From the NCBI RefSeq assembly GCF_036417845.1, contig NC_089984.1, positions 31,221,447 through 31,285,446 on the forward strand: DNA of 64,000 nucleotides, given 5' to 3'. The position numbers were made by a program, and so were the translations under genes. Of this stretch, positions 15,001-25,417 are shown piece by piece (within the stretch, counting starts at the first letter, position 1; every line of letters begins with the position of its first letter). Below the pieces are notes generated by a model. The model had not been told where the DNA came from and ran no database searches. It saw nothing but the letters and a program-made list of their open reading frames with translations. Origin of the DNA: Apteryx mantelli. Its lineage: Eukaryota > Chordata > Aves > Apterygiformes > Apterygidae.

Positions 15001-16700
15001 GGAGAGTCTCTTTTTCCTCAGGGGAAACAGACATGTACTTTTCGAGAGGATGGTTTTCGTCCAATTCCTGTTTGCAATCTTGAAGTTTTGGATAACATAA
15101 TATCCATCTCTATTGGGTGTCTGCAGTAAAAGTGCTGGACAGGAACTCGCAAAGACTACAGTTTAGTTGCAGCTGTGCCAAGGACCTCCTGCCAGATCTG
15201 ATCTTGGGCAAGTCACATGTTTTTACAGGACTAATCACATAGGCAAACTTGGTGAACACAGGTAAACACTTAATACCAGCCTGAAACAGGGTCTTTTCCT
15301 AGACTGATTACCCATCAGTGAATACAACTGACAATATTTCCTCTTCTCCTCTCTTTGTGTAGCACATTAAGCTCATAAACCCTATGTGCGGAACCATCTT
15401 TCTATATTCACAGTCTCAAGCGCACTGTAATCCTCACCTGGGGTGGGGCATGTGGGTGTTACTGCAATAAAATAGCAATGATAACATACAGGGTGACTGT
15501 TCTGTGTATCTACTTTTTCACGTTACCTTCTTGTAAAATCTTCCTGGAATCTCAGCTGGCAAAAGATCTAAAATCTCAAACTTTCTGTTGTTCTTGTGCA
15601 ACTCAACTGTGAGCATGTCTGTGCAACACAGCATGAGTAATTTAAAAAAGGGACCATCGCTGAGACAGAAGGGAACGTGTTTTGAACTTGGAGACATGCT
15701 GTCTCAAAGCTCCTGTGCATTTGAAATCCAGTTCACTTGTAAATTTGCAGTAGGAGTTCTATTAAAACTTTTACTGTTGTACCGAGCAGTGCCTTTTTGA
15801 CATAGTATTTTTTTTAAAAAGATTTATAACATGAAATTAGCTGCAGGTATTAAAAAAACAAAAGGGGTAGGTCACATTGGGGTTTAACAAATGCCTCAGA
15901 ATTCCTTCAAGCAATAGTTGAGCTATCATGTGAGTTCTTCTGCTACATGTCATAAATAATCAAACCTAGTCATATAACATACCTTCCTCCATTTGCTAAT
16001 GAGAACATTATTTCTACATCAATTCCACCCATAGATTGTCAAGTGATACCCAAGGAATAATGTAAAGGCCCAAAGATTTCCCACATCTCCCAAATTGACT
16101 CATTATAGAGTGTCTGTGAATGCTTGGATACTTTTTACTGTAGATGTTGGGAGAGAAAAAGGTTGCTATCATCACTATGAAATTCTCTTTGAAGCCTGGC
16201 TGAATCTACATATACTTATGGTCAAAAGCATGGCAACTACCTACATATTGTCATGCCTACACTCTGTGCTTACTCACCTCTCCAGGTAAAAGTGTATCTT
16301 GCCTCAATATACACGGAAGTTATGCTAGGCAAAGGATAAATTCAGCATCCTCACCTGTGGTTGCGGAGAGGAATCAGGCAGGAAACTAATGCAGTTCTGC
16401 CACACAAATTAAGGCCATGATCTGATGAGACTTGCAAGTCTGTACACTGCATGTGCAGCAATCAATATTAGCTGTGTGAGGCCCCATCATGCCGTCCAGC
16501 TGCGGGCAGTGTCGGAGGAACCATGGATACATCATCCATCTGCACTCAGCAGACTGGGAACTACAGCCCTTACAGCTACTTCAGCTGGTTTTCCTCAGTC
16601 CTGACACAGTAACACTGTAAAAACATTTTTTTATACAGCTCGGTCTTGAGAAACATACATCCGCATGGGGAGAACAAGCCTGCGGCGTGGAAGGGGATTT
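1..16700. other. Intergenic region with no supportable gene
   Basis: I read both strands and found no coding exon I can recognise. The open frames here are at most about 110 codons, AT-rich, without family resemblance or flanking splice signals that join into a gene. In human and other amniotes COL17A1 lies on this side of SFR1, transcribed away from it; I looked for its N-terminal and collagen Gly-X-Y exons and saw none, so its 5' end is probably to the left of position 1. The stretch holds an old CR1 fragment (about 6,620-6,990), a 15-base poly-A run (942-956), and weak repeat fossils near 1,505-1,570, 13,868-13,905, 14,670-14,700 and 15,185-15,250. Distal enhancers could be present but cannot be recognised by eye. 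Confidence 0.7.
6620..6990 (-). mobile_element. Old, 5'-truncated CR1-type LINE fragment
   Basis: The + strand shows the reverse complement of a CR1 3' region: a stretch like 'ttatcatctagtccatccc' near 6,646, then 'ggaggtttcacatcctgcc', 'ggcaatctggtccagc' and, further on, 'agaacaatttatcatctt'. These are degraded versions of phrases found in reptile and bird CR1 families. The many mismatches indicate an old copy with no coding capacity. Family assignment is from memory of CR1 consensus sequences; the edges are approximate. Confidence 0.6.
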
Positions 16701-17206
16701 GGCTGAGAAGGCTGATTTGAGAATTACGCCTGGTTCAGCAGCGCCTTTGAGCGCCAGGACACTCTGATCCCCGCAGCTCGGGCTGCTCCTGCACGGGGCC
16801 GCTCCTTGCCGCCATCCCGCCTGGTTTTCCAGTCACTTCTTTTTCCAGTTCTTTCTGCGCCCCTTACAACTGAGGCAGCGCTGTTCCACTTGGGCCTCTG
16901 AAACCCTGCAGCTCGTCCTCCTCCCGGCACCTGCCCCCGGGGCTGCTTTCCCCTTCCGTGAGGAGGCGGCGGTCGGGGGAAGGCGCCGGCTCGGTGGCGG
17001 CGCCCCTTTTCAGCGCCGAGGGGCCCGGGCCGGGCTGCGCCACCTCCACCAAGATGGCGCCGGGCCTTGGCGAAGGCCCGGCCGCAACACTGCAGACCCA
17101 CAGCCGGCTGGCGCTGCATGCCCCGCTGCGGTGGAAGCGTGCGGGGGTCCCCAAAGGTGCCCTGCGCCTGGGGCTCCGCAAGGCCGGCCCCGCCCGGCAC
17201 CCTCCT

Positions 17207-17227
17207 GGCGGCGGCGGCGGCGGCGGC
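17207..17227 (+). repeat. (GGC)7 trinucleotide tract in the CpG island
   Basis: Seven perfect GGC units lie upstream of the probable SFR1 transcription start. The tract is short and probably outside the transcript; it could vary in length between individuals. Confidence 0.9.
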
Positions 17228-17392
17228 ACCGGCCGCGCTTCGGCCCGGCCGCCCGGCCGCCCTCCTCGCACCTTCACGCGCCCGCCCGCGCCGCTTTGCC
17301 CGGCGCAAAGGCGCCTGCGGGCGCAGAGCGCCACCCGCCGGCCACCCCGGCGCAGGCGCGCTGCCACGATCCCACTGGCCCCGCCCCCTTCC

Positions 17393-17406
17393 CCGGAAGC
17401 GGGAAA
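17393..17406 (+). promoter_or_regulatory. SFR1: Overlapping ETS and E2F-type sites
   Basis: CCGGAAGC (ETS consensus) runs directly into GCGGGAAA, the reverse complement of the E2F consensus TTTCCCGC. A GC box lies about 10 bp upstream. E2F sites are common in promoters of S-phase DNA repair genes, which fits SFR1. Binding is inferred from motif match only. Confidence 0.55.
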
Positions 17407-17414
17407 TTGAAACG

Positions 17415-17514
17415 GCTCCCGGCGGGCAGCCGTTAGGGCCGTTGGGAGGGGTGCGGGTGCGCAGGCCCGTGCCGCTCCGAGCCGAGGGGAAGCGGCTGTT
17501 GGTCGCGGCGGCGG
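17415..17514 (+). other. SFR1: SFR1 exon 1, probably 5' UTR
   Basis: The 3' edge is set by a consensus donor (GCGG|GTGAGG) at 17,514/17,515. The 5' edge is a guess placed just after the ETS/E2F sites. The exon contains no ATG, so translation most simply begins in exon 2. The frame that joins exon 2 is nevertheless open across this exon, and human SFR1 begins a dozen or so residues further upstream, so an N-terminal extension or a differently placed first exon is possible. Confidence 0.55.
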
Positions 17515-19758
17515 GTGAGGTGCTGGTGGTTTGGGGATTCCTCTCGCGTGGACCGGGTTCCCCCCCGCCGGGGCTGGTGGTGTCGGTGCCGCCCCGAGCG
17601 CTGCCGCGCTGCCTCGTGCGGGGCCCGACGGGTTCAGAGCGCGGCCTGCGCTCCGTGCGGCGCCTCCTGCCGCTGCGAGCAGCCTCTGGCCCGGGCCGTG
17701 GCTGCTGTGCGGGCTGCGCCCCGCTTCTGCGCTGCCTCTGGGCCCTCCTCAGTGTCCTGGTCATGCGTTAGGGGTGTGTGTCGCCTCAAAAGGAGCTCCT
17801 GGGGTCTGTGACCCGCTTATGGGCTGCCCAGCCTTCTTGCTGCCTCCCCGAGGGGTGGAAAACTAGCTGGGCATGACTGTTACTGAGTGTCACTGCAGCC
17901 CCGTTTATCGGAGGAGAATGTAATGAAGTGAGTGTTGTTATGTAGTGTAGCCCTAAGCAGGAGAACTGAGGCACCTAGCGTCGGGGGGTTGTCCAAAGCC
18001 CCAAATAAGTAAGTACTGAAGGGCAAAATTGTCTTTTGCGCTTCTAGTCCAAGTTTTCCTTACTTGCTGGACAGAATTATTTCTCTGTGGGACAAATAGC
18101 ATTACTGCTTGAAAATGCAAAGGATTCTTAGGCTGTGATATTTGGGAAGGCTTTAACAGTGCAGAAGAGAATTGTGAATGTGCTGCTCCAAAGAGAGTTA
18201 CAGTGACAGCGTTGGTGAACCCTTGAAAAATCTTCATTGTATTTATGGTAATTTGAAGACAAATACTCTGCATTAGAACCTAAAGGCAGTGAGTCACAGG
18301 ATTTCTTTGGAAAGAGTTGAACAAATGTTGCCACTAGCTCTCAGGCTTGAAATTATTTTGTTGCTTGGTGGTAAGAGATTTATTACATACTTGTGACATA
18401 CTACATAGGCATGATGTAGCTTTTTCAGGGCCTCTTGCTCAGCCTGAGAAATAATAGTGATAATTTGCATTATGCTTGACAGATGCTGTGGGCTTCCCCT
18501 TTAATGCACGGATTGCCAAGATACCCAATTAATCAGACTTTTGTTCCTACATAAAGTCTTTCTTTTTTCATGAAAAACCATATGTTGAATTTTGAACAGT
18601 TGGAGGGAGTGTTGACTTGCAAGATAAATGGGTACTCATGCCCTTGTTACAGAGCCAGGAAGATCTGAGTTGCTGGATTAGTAGAGCTTTAGTATACTGA
18701 AGCTTTGGTTTGTTCTGTCCCTAATGAGGAACCCCTTTGTGCCAGTCTGGTGTTGTGCAGCAACTTGTTTACAGGTTTTTATTTTTAAGAGGCTTCTGTT
18801 TCAAAACCCCTAATTGCAATTTCCAAGTACAGGGAGGTATAACTGACAATTTTCCAGTTGCATGCTGGTCGCTAGAAGGTGTTCACAAGTGCTAAACTCA
18901 CTTAAACGTTGCCAAATCAATTTAAAGTTGATACATGCTGAGAGGTATGACTTATTTTAATTAGGGTGCTTTTCTGAGCAAACTGGGGAGGCTTAGCTTT
19001 AATCTAAAATTCCAGTTGTGTAATTACTTTTTCAAGTAGTATCCCCCAAAAGGATCAAATAAAACAGTAGATTATTTTCACAGACCTGGGCACTTTTTTT
19101 TTTAAAGATTAGTTGTTTATACAGATGGACAATAAAAATCTTATGGCTCCCAGCAATTTTTTTATCTCTACTTGGGATACGACTAAATGGAAGGAGTGAT
19201 TCTTCACAACCTGGCTTAGAAAGGATTAATCCTGTGAGTTTGACAAGCAGTAAGGGTCATTCAGGTTAAGAAGAAAATAAAGTTTGTTTGAAATGAGCTT
19301 TTTGCTAATAAGTTTGATGTTGCAGGATCTGACCTTGAGATTTATAGTCATACTATAGTGGGCCAAGTTGCTTCATAAATCCTGTTCATGTTTAACACTT
19401 GAAAGAGCTCACCAATGCTATAGGTGAAAAAAAGCTTACAATGAAGAATAACTGTAAACTTTTTGTAATATTTTTCTCATTTTAAAGAATACATTCTTTA
19501 GCACTTTATGAATGAGGGAGATATAATAAACAAATTTCATAGTAAGATGCTTTATACCTGGTAGTACTGTCATTCATCCTCTTGAAGTAAAGCTATTCAC
19601 AAACGAAAATGCTTAGCAAACGAAATGTTTGTAGAACAACAGTTAAGAAATAGTACAGCTTATTTTCAATCTGGGCTTTTTACTCATCTCTGCAGCCATG
19701 TGGCCATTTTAATTAGGTAAAAATGGTACTGTGCATAATTTAATCTTTCTTTTAACAG

Positions 19759-19874
19759 AAATTGCTTTTCATCTGAAGATGGAAGAACCAGGGTTTGATA
19801 AATCGACATCACTGTGCCATACTCCAAAGGATTCTGGGACAGCAGCTCCACAGAGCATTAGTTCAGGGAAACAG
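19759..19874 (+). CDS. SFR1: SFR1 exon 2 (first coding exon)
   Basis: The acceptor follows a pyrimidine-rich tract (TTTCTTTTAACAG) and the donor is ACAG|GTATGA. Coding starts at ATG 19,779 and gives 32 residues, [20 protein letters not shown] onward, ending in GKQ in phase 0. The 20 bases before the ATG are open in frame. Confidence 0.93.
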
Positions 19875-21947
19875 GTATGAAAACTTGTTTCCATTAATGT
19901 GACTCTTTGTGGTGACAAAGATACTTATGAGATCATCAAGTAGTCACTGAGGTACTGTTCACTGGAAGGCTAAAGGTTATAAAGCTAAAGTTAGAAGTAG
20001 CTTATGCTTAAAACTATAAGGTTTTCCAGGTAAGGAGTGCTTTTAGTATACCTTGCCCTAAATATGAAAGTCTGTTATGAATACAAAGTGATGTAGCTGT
20101 GTACCTAAAATGCTGTGTAAATGCTAATAAATTGAATAATGTAGTTTCTTTTTAGATTTTTTTTTTAAACCTCCTTTTTCAATTTTCTCTTTAGTTTCTT
20201 CAAATCCATTTTCTGGGTTCCTGTGTATGCAGAATGACTTCCTGTGACTTCTGCTTGCACTTGAGCAAAGAAATTCAGTCATCTGACTCTTGCTCTAGGC
20301 TGTTTTTTTCAAGACTCAGATATAGTCTCTCCCATGTGTTTGTGTAGCATTAAGTTAGTCTTGGTCTTGTTAAAAGTCTTACCATGGTTAATAGCCTTCT
20401 CTTTTGTGGCTTGTGACATCTTGAGCAGCTTTTCTTTAGTTTCCTATGCAGTTTCATGTGCATGGTTTTTCTTCTTAGCTCTGAATAGGGAACACACTTT
20501 GCATAAAGAACTCAATACACTCTGCTTTCAGTTTGTATATTCTCTATAGCGTCTTGCTCTACCTTGATGTTTGTCTTAACATGCACTATGTTGATGCTGT
20601 CAAACTGACCATGGCATACGTTACTAAAAACTGGGCCAATGCTGGATAGGGCTAAATTTTAAGTGTGTCTTAAACTATCTGTCCCTCCCATATTTCAATA
20701 TTTTTTCACAGGTAAAAATGTTAGATACAGATTTTTTTTTTAAGAAAATTTCACTTTTTATATGCTTATTAGCAAAGGTGGGGGAGGGGGGACAAAAAAA
20801 TCCTTGTCTACTTGAAGCTACAGGGGAGGTTGAACAAAATGGAATAGAATTAACTAACTTAAAATATGCCATATGTCTTCTGCATTACAACTTGCATTTG
20901 GTCCTGGAAAGTTTGGAGGCACAAGATTCCCATATCTTGCAGCTATGTGCGCAAGCACACGTGAAAGGAACAAGTTAACTTTGTTCAAGTTTGTGAAAGC
21001 TATAGCAACAGTTAAGAAGTCTGGCTTTACAGTGACCTTTATGTGATGTATTCTATGTAAATAATAAACAGAATATAAATCAAAGATGAGATTATCCTGA
21101 GAAATCAGGACAATCTTTCTCTTTTTTTTGGTTGTTCTTTCATTTTCTTTAGCCAATGAGTGCAGCTCTGAGGGAACGATTAAGGAAAACAAGACGTTCA
21201 TTTAATGCTAGTTTTACAGTGGCAAAGCGGCTCAAAATAGACACTGAAGAAAAAGACTGTGCTGCTTCTGACAAAGCTTCTCTATCAAAGAAGAATACAG
21301 ATTTTTCCAGATTACAGGATAGTCCTGAAAACCTGGAAAGAAACTGCCCTAGACATGCGTGTTTCAAAAGTTCTTTACAGAAAAACTCTCCCTGTGGATC
21401 AACAGAGAATTCTTGTGTGCTAAGGACTAATCTTAGTCACCAACAGTCCTTGGAAGAGAAAGTACGGCTGGTGAAACAAGTGCAAGAGAAAGAAGATCTA
21501 CTTCGAAGGCTCAGACTGGTCAAGATGTATAGGTTTAAGGTGAGGGAAACCTCTGAAAAAGTATTTCTTAATTATTCTCTGAAGTGGAATTGACACTGAA
21601 ATCCAAATTTCTTGATTTAAGCAACAATACCGATTCGCATTTTATTTGTGTGGTGTCTGTGTATTGTCTCAGGTTAAACTGTTTTACAAAAATAGATATG
21701 CAGAGTCTTAATAGTATGTGTTGTTTGCTGAAATATATTTTTATCTCAATTTCAGAATAACCTCTCTGAACTGCAGGCTTTGAGAGTGAAATGGAGAAGT
21801 AGTACCCAGCTGATGCTATATGAGCTACAGTCGGCCTTTTCTGCAGATGGCAAGAAAGTCAGTCTCACTCAGCTGATAGATAATTTTGGATTAGAAGACA
21901 AGTTATTGCACTACAGCAGAACGGAAGAAGACTTTGTAGATACATAA
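19759..21947 (+). CDS. SFR1: SFR1, SWI5-dependent recombination DNA repair protein 1 (gene span)
   Basis: SFR1 (MEIR5) forms a nuclear heterodimer with SWI5 that binds RAD51 (and DMC1 in meiosis), stabilises the presynaptic filament and stimulates strand exchange. Three coding segments, 19,779-19,874, 21,153-21,539 and 21,756-21,947, join in phase 0 to 224 residues, against about 245 in human. Residues 32-52 hold the conserved basic N-terminal motif beginning [19 protein letters not shown]. The middle is poorly conserved and rich in Ser, Asn and Lys. From about residue 133 the sequence becomes a coiled coil ([21 protein letters not shown]) continuing into a conserved C-terminal region ([26 protein letters not shown]), which in the family contacts SWI5. 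ATG at 19,779 is the first in the predicted transcript. The neighbour downstream is CFAP43 in opposite orientation, as in human. No frameshift or lost key residue is apparent. Confidence 0.97.
21153..21539 (+). CDS. SFR1: SFR1 exon 3
   Basis: The exon has 129 codons, phase 0 at both ends, with acceptor CTTTAG|CCAATG and donor TTTAAG|GTGAGG. It opens with the family's most conserved N-terminal motif ([18 protein letters not shown]) and ends with the start of the coiled coil ([19 protein letters not shown]). The frame runs past the donor to 21,593, which is intron read-through. Confidence 0.97.
21756..21947 (+). CDS. SFR1: SFR1 exon 4 (last coding exon)
   Basis: Sixty-three codons and a TAA stop. 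Acceptor ATTTCAG|AATAAC. The C-terminal region ([30 protein letters not shown]) is typical of vertebrate SFR1 and forms most of the SWI5-binding region in the family. Confidence 0.97.
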   Translation, partial: NNLSELQALRVKWRSSTQLMLYELQSAFSADGKKVSLTQLIDNFGLEDKLLHYSRTEEDFVDT

Positions 21948-22755
21948 TCTACCAGTGCAAAACTTCCAATTACAAATGTGCATAATTGGAAAAGACTGAA
22001 TATAAACTTGGTGTAAGAAGCGTTATTCAGACTAGCAGACTTCATGCTTTGGGAGACTTTCTCATGAGGTATTCGTAAAGCTATGTATGTAGGTATGGTA
22101 GGCACTGTAAAAGGCATTATTTTATGGAAAAGATTTATATCATATTGACTGTTTTGCAAAACCTGGCTTGAAGTTGATCAGTGAATAGTTTTAAAAAAAA
22201 AAATCAAGATTTTTAATGGATAGTCTTTGATTGTCCTTGCATATTTACTTGTCTTGAAATAATGAGCGCAAGTTAACTGTCATTTCTGTTGATACTCGGA
22301 TGGGGAAGTATTCAGTTCTTTGTTTATAGATATATCCCTATATTACAAATTTCTTGCTGCTGCCAGTCAGTTAATTGTGCATCTTGTGAGTTAAGTAAAG
22401 ATAAATCAGTTGCATGTAGTTAATGTTCTCGAAGCTGCAATGAGTTGTTCTCCGTAGCTTTAATGATTAGTGAGGGAAATGTGCCTTAATGCAGTCATTT
22501 CTAGACACTGGTCTAGACGGTTGTCTTTTGGGAAACTGTGCCTCTGAAGCGTTCTGCCACAGTCTGAAGTAATGGGAGTGAATAAAACTGCAGCCAACAT
22601 GTGTCTATTTTGCTGCTTCGTGCGAGAGCCAAGGCTTTTTCTCTCTTCAAATATGTAGGAAAACCAGGCCTTATCTACTGGGAATGCTTCAGCTACAGTG
22701 TCCTTTACCTTTCTGCAGTAAAGCTGAATAAAGCTTTAGTGTTTCATTTATCGTA
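21948..22755 (+). other. SFR1: SFR1 3' UTR with two polyadenylation signals
   Basis: AATAAA hexamers occur at 22,581-22,586 and 22,727-22,732 after the SFR1 stop, each followed by T- or GT-rich sequence. Cleavage at about 22,600 or 22,750 is therefore likely. The exact 3' end needs transcript data. Confidence 0.6.
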
Positions 22756-22759
22756 CTCC

Positions 22760-25190
22760 TTGAAATGTCTTTTTAAATTTATCTTAATTTAAAATTGCTT
22801 ATTTTCTCATTTTTGTTTATGCATATATTGTAGTGGCTTCTGCCTGCTTTTCTTCTCCTTATCATTTATCTAGTGTAACAGTTCATAAACATCCAACTGC
22901 CCTACAGATCTCCCTGATATGAGTATTCTTTTAAACACAGTCAGATTTCTCATTGACTGTACCTTAACTTTTTGGGGAATATGAGGCATTTCCTGTTTCC
23001 TTAATCAGGGAGTAATTTCATATTTCTCAAGGAAAATGGAAAGAAAATCAGCAAAGATCATATACCACTTAACACTTCTGTGGCTTGCTAGACTTAAATT
23101 TGAGGCCACTCTTAGGAATGCTGACTGTTTCTGCCCACTGGGAATTAACGAAGAGCAACCCTTATTGCTGATCACAGTTTGAGTATTTAGCTGAAGATGC
23201 AGAAGAAATGGTGTCTTAGCACCAAAGGTGGTGGGCCTTCCTGAAGGGGGCAGTTCCCTTCCCCTGAGATCCTTGGTTAGTAGTTCTGTTGCTTCTCCTA
23301 GGGCGGTTGCAGTAGGAAGAAAAAAATCATACAAGAAAAATGGAGATGTAATTACGATCCTTACAAACCTCAATTAGATGCGATAAAGCAAAAAGCAGCA
23401 GTAGCGGGGTGTTGTATGAGGTAACAACAGAAGTCAAGTAGGGTTTGTTTTTGTTGTTTTTTTGTTAAGTGTAGAATTTTGCTAAACTAAGGTATCAAAG
23501 CTGTTAATGCTCTCATGATGGAATGAGTTTAGATTTGACATGAATTTATGGAAGGGAGGAATTAAGGAAGAATTGACACAGAGCATGGAAGGGGGAAATA
23601 AAACTTAGGATGCCTAAACCTACTCAAGCTACCTAGAGATCAGGCTCCAGTAGTGATAATTTTATGGAGGATTCTCTTTTTTCCTTAGCTATCTTGGAGA
23701 GATCTGGCAGGGTAAAAAACTGCATACCAGTGCTAAATGGTAGGAGATAGTAGCAAATATGTCAGAATGCCAGGCTGCCTCCAAAACCATTTTTCTTTGA
23801 CTCTAGCAGTGGTGGCAGCCACAGCTACTGGCAGCTGTGGGTAACGTATGCTGTCATGAGCGGCAGCAGCTTTCAGGACAGTACCAGGTAGCACCCATGC
23901 TCGCACAGAAGCATAGCTTCAGCCTCCTAGCAACCCGCACCCATGCGGTCACCTCTTCTGCTCTCCTGTTACGTCCTGTTACATCTCCTCTCCTTGCCAG
24001 TGCTGCGGTGCTTGCCTTGCCCTGCCGCTGCTCCTGCGCCCTGAGGAAGGGCAGAAGCTGGCACGGGCTGGGTCCTGCTGCGCAGCCAGAGCTCGAAGCC
24101 GATGCTGTGCGTGGCAGCAAACTCCTGGCAAATCCCCTGGTCACTGCGAAACGCCTTATTCCATGGGCCAGGTAAGAACAGCGGGTGCAGCTGAGGGCTT
24201 CTGCTCTAAACCATCCTGAAGTGGTTCTGCTTTATCACAGGTAGATAAAGGGAGAAAGAGAATAGTCTAGTTTTAATAAAGGTATAGAGAAAAACTGTTG
24301 GGTGTATTTTTTCATTTTTTTGATTATATAATTTGGTAATAATCTCTTAAGTGTGAGGAGAAGGCAGCAACTGAAGGAAACAGAAGGTTAAAAGCAACTT
24401 GAAGACATCCAGTTTAAGGGCTCAACATTAAGAAAATGCTTGGATTTAAAGGAAGTCTGGAAGAATAGTTGGGTCTTTGTTTAGCATAGCTGCATGGCAC
24501 TGACAGAACTGTGCATCTTGCCCATTAAAGCATGTGAGCTCTGGGTAAGGGAGAAGTATGGTTTGCAAAAGAAGCATTGAGAGTGTTTTCTTGTGCCTGT
24601 AGATCTTGATTTGTTTAATGTATGGTTGGCATAGTTGTGATACAAAACACAGGAGCCTAAACTCAAGAAGCAGCTAAAATAACGTCTTCCCCTCTTCCCC
24701 CATGGTTTTTATTCTTGTGTAAGATGCATCTAAGATGCTCACCATGTTGTTATCTAAATATTTCAAGACTAATATTTTTTGCAAGAGGCTTATAACTGAT
24801 TTCCTCTCAACATTATTTTAATGAAGTTTTTAATTCCAATTAAATTCAAATTAAAAACCACAGACATTTTAGTAGGTGCAGATAAAGTTCTTGGCTTTCT
24901 TGCAGTAGTTCAACATCAAAATGTCCTAGAATTGCATACTGCAGACTACTGGATATACAAATATACCTTTTCTTCTACCATTCTACCATTTCTTTTACCA
25001 TTTATTTTCTGTAATGAGCTATATGTATTTTTAGTGTTTTGATTTTACAAGTCATGTCATGAAGAGAAATATAATGTAGAAAAGATTGGGTATGAAATGT
25101 ACAAAAGAGACGAACATGCATCTCTCAAACTGAAGTTCTTTTCTAAAGAAATTACAGAAGAAATCTTTTGCTGAAAGAAGAATTTAGAAA
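22760..25190. other. Spacer between the convergent SFR1 and CFAP43 genes
   Basis: No exon of either gene is found here. The one feature that stands out is a GC- and CpG-enriched patch at about 23,800-24,180, listed separately. A further AATAAA on the + strand lies at 24,275-24,280, which could end a longer SFR1 transcript or an unrelated non-coding RNA. Confidence 0.6.
23837..24175 (+). other. Unrecognised GC-rich open frame between the genes
   Basis: A 112-codon frame begins at ATG 23,837 inside a local island of raised GC and CpG content in an AT-rich spacer. The product (beginning MGNVCCHERQQLSG) is rich in Leu, Ala, Ser and Arg and resembles no family I know. The opposite strand is also open for 96 codons, as expected for GC-rich DNA. 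A donor-like CCAG|GTAAGA sits at 24,170, near the frame's end. It may be a non-coding RNA exon, a regulatory island or an old insertion; I would not call it a protein gene without transcript evidence. Confidence 0.25.
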
Positions 25191-25210
25191 GAAAAGGTAG
25201 CTGTCCAAGC

Positions 25211-25216
25211 TTTATT
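25211..25216 (-). terminator. CFAP43: CFAP43 polyadenylation signal
   Basis: TTTATT on the + strand reads AATAAA on the - strand, 44 bases past the CFAP43 stop codon. It implies a very short 3' UTR ending near 25,190. Confidence 0.75.
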
Positions 25217-25259
25217 CATAGACAAGACCATGGTGTTATGCATCTACCAGGATTGTTTT

Positions 25260-25417
25260 TTAAAGTGTAGGGCATATTCTTGATCTCAGTCTTTCAGCTT
25301 CTGCCTGAAGAACTTTAAGCTGTACTTCCTGTTCCTTTATATCATCCCGTAGCCGCTTCTGCCTCAAAATCTCTCGGTAACGCTGCTGTGCAATCTTTTC
25401 AGAAACAAGCTGTGTGT
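25260..25417 (-). CDS. CFAP43: CFAP43 window exon 34, last coding exon
   Basis: 158 coding bases with stop TAA at 25,260-25,262; acceptor ATGCAG|ACACAC. Coiled-coil C-terminus [20 protein letters not shown] followed by [10 protein letters not shown] and stop, the same kind of ending as in mammals. Confidence 0.97.

Larger units (their letters stand above)
16730..17760 (+). promoter_or_regulatory. SFR1: CpG island promoter of SFR1
   Basis: This roughly 1 kb block is strikingly GC- and CpG-rich against an AT-rich background. It contains a YY1-like AAGATGGCGCC at 17,051, a (GGC)7 tract at 17,207-17,227, an NRF1-like GCGCAGGCGCGC near 17,350, a GC box at 17,381, an ETS site CCGGAAGC at 17,393-17,400 and an overlapping E2F-type GCGGGAAA at 17,399-17,406. 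No TATA box is visible. The ETS/E2F pair sits about 110 bp before the exon 1 donor, so transcription probably starts just downstream, about 17,410-17,470. Such a promoter suits a housekeeping, cell-cycle-linked recombination gene. The long frames on both strands here are by-products of high GC content. Confidence 0.85.

Noticed and set aside
1-16700. Possible 5' exons of COL17A1 expected on this side by synteny
   Set aside because: No Gly-X-Y runs and no recognisable N-terminal exon on the - strand; the gene probably starts left of the window.
16724-17764. 346-codon - strand open frame and several + strand frames in the CpG island
   Set aside because: Composition is Arg/Pro/Gly/Ala-rich as expected from GC-rich DNA. 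The frames overlap one another on both strands, and none resembles a known protein.
21540-21593. Extension of SFR1 exon 3 to a stop at 21,593
   Set aside because: A consensus donor at 21,539/21,540 and a matching phase-0 exon 4 with conserved C-terminus show this is intron.
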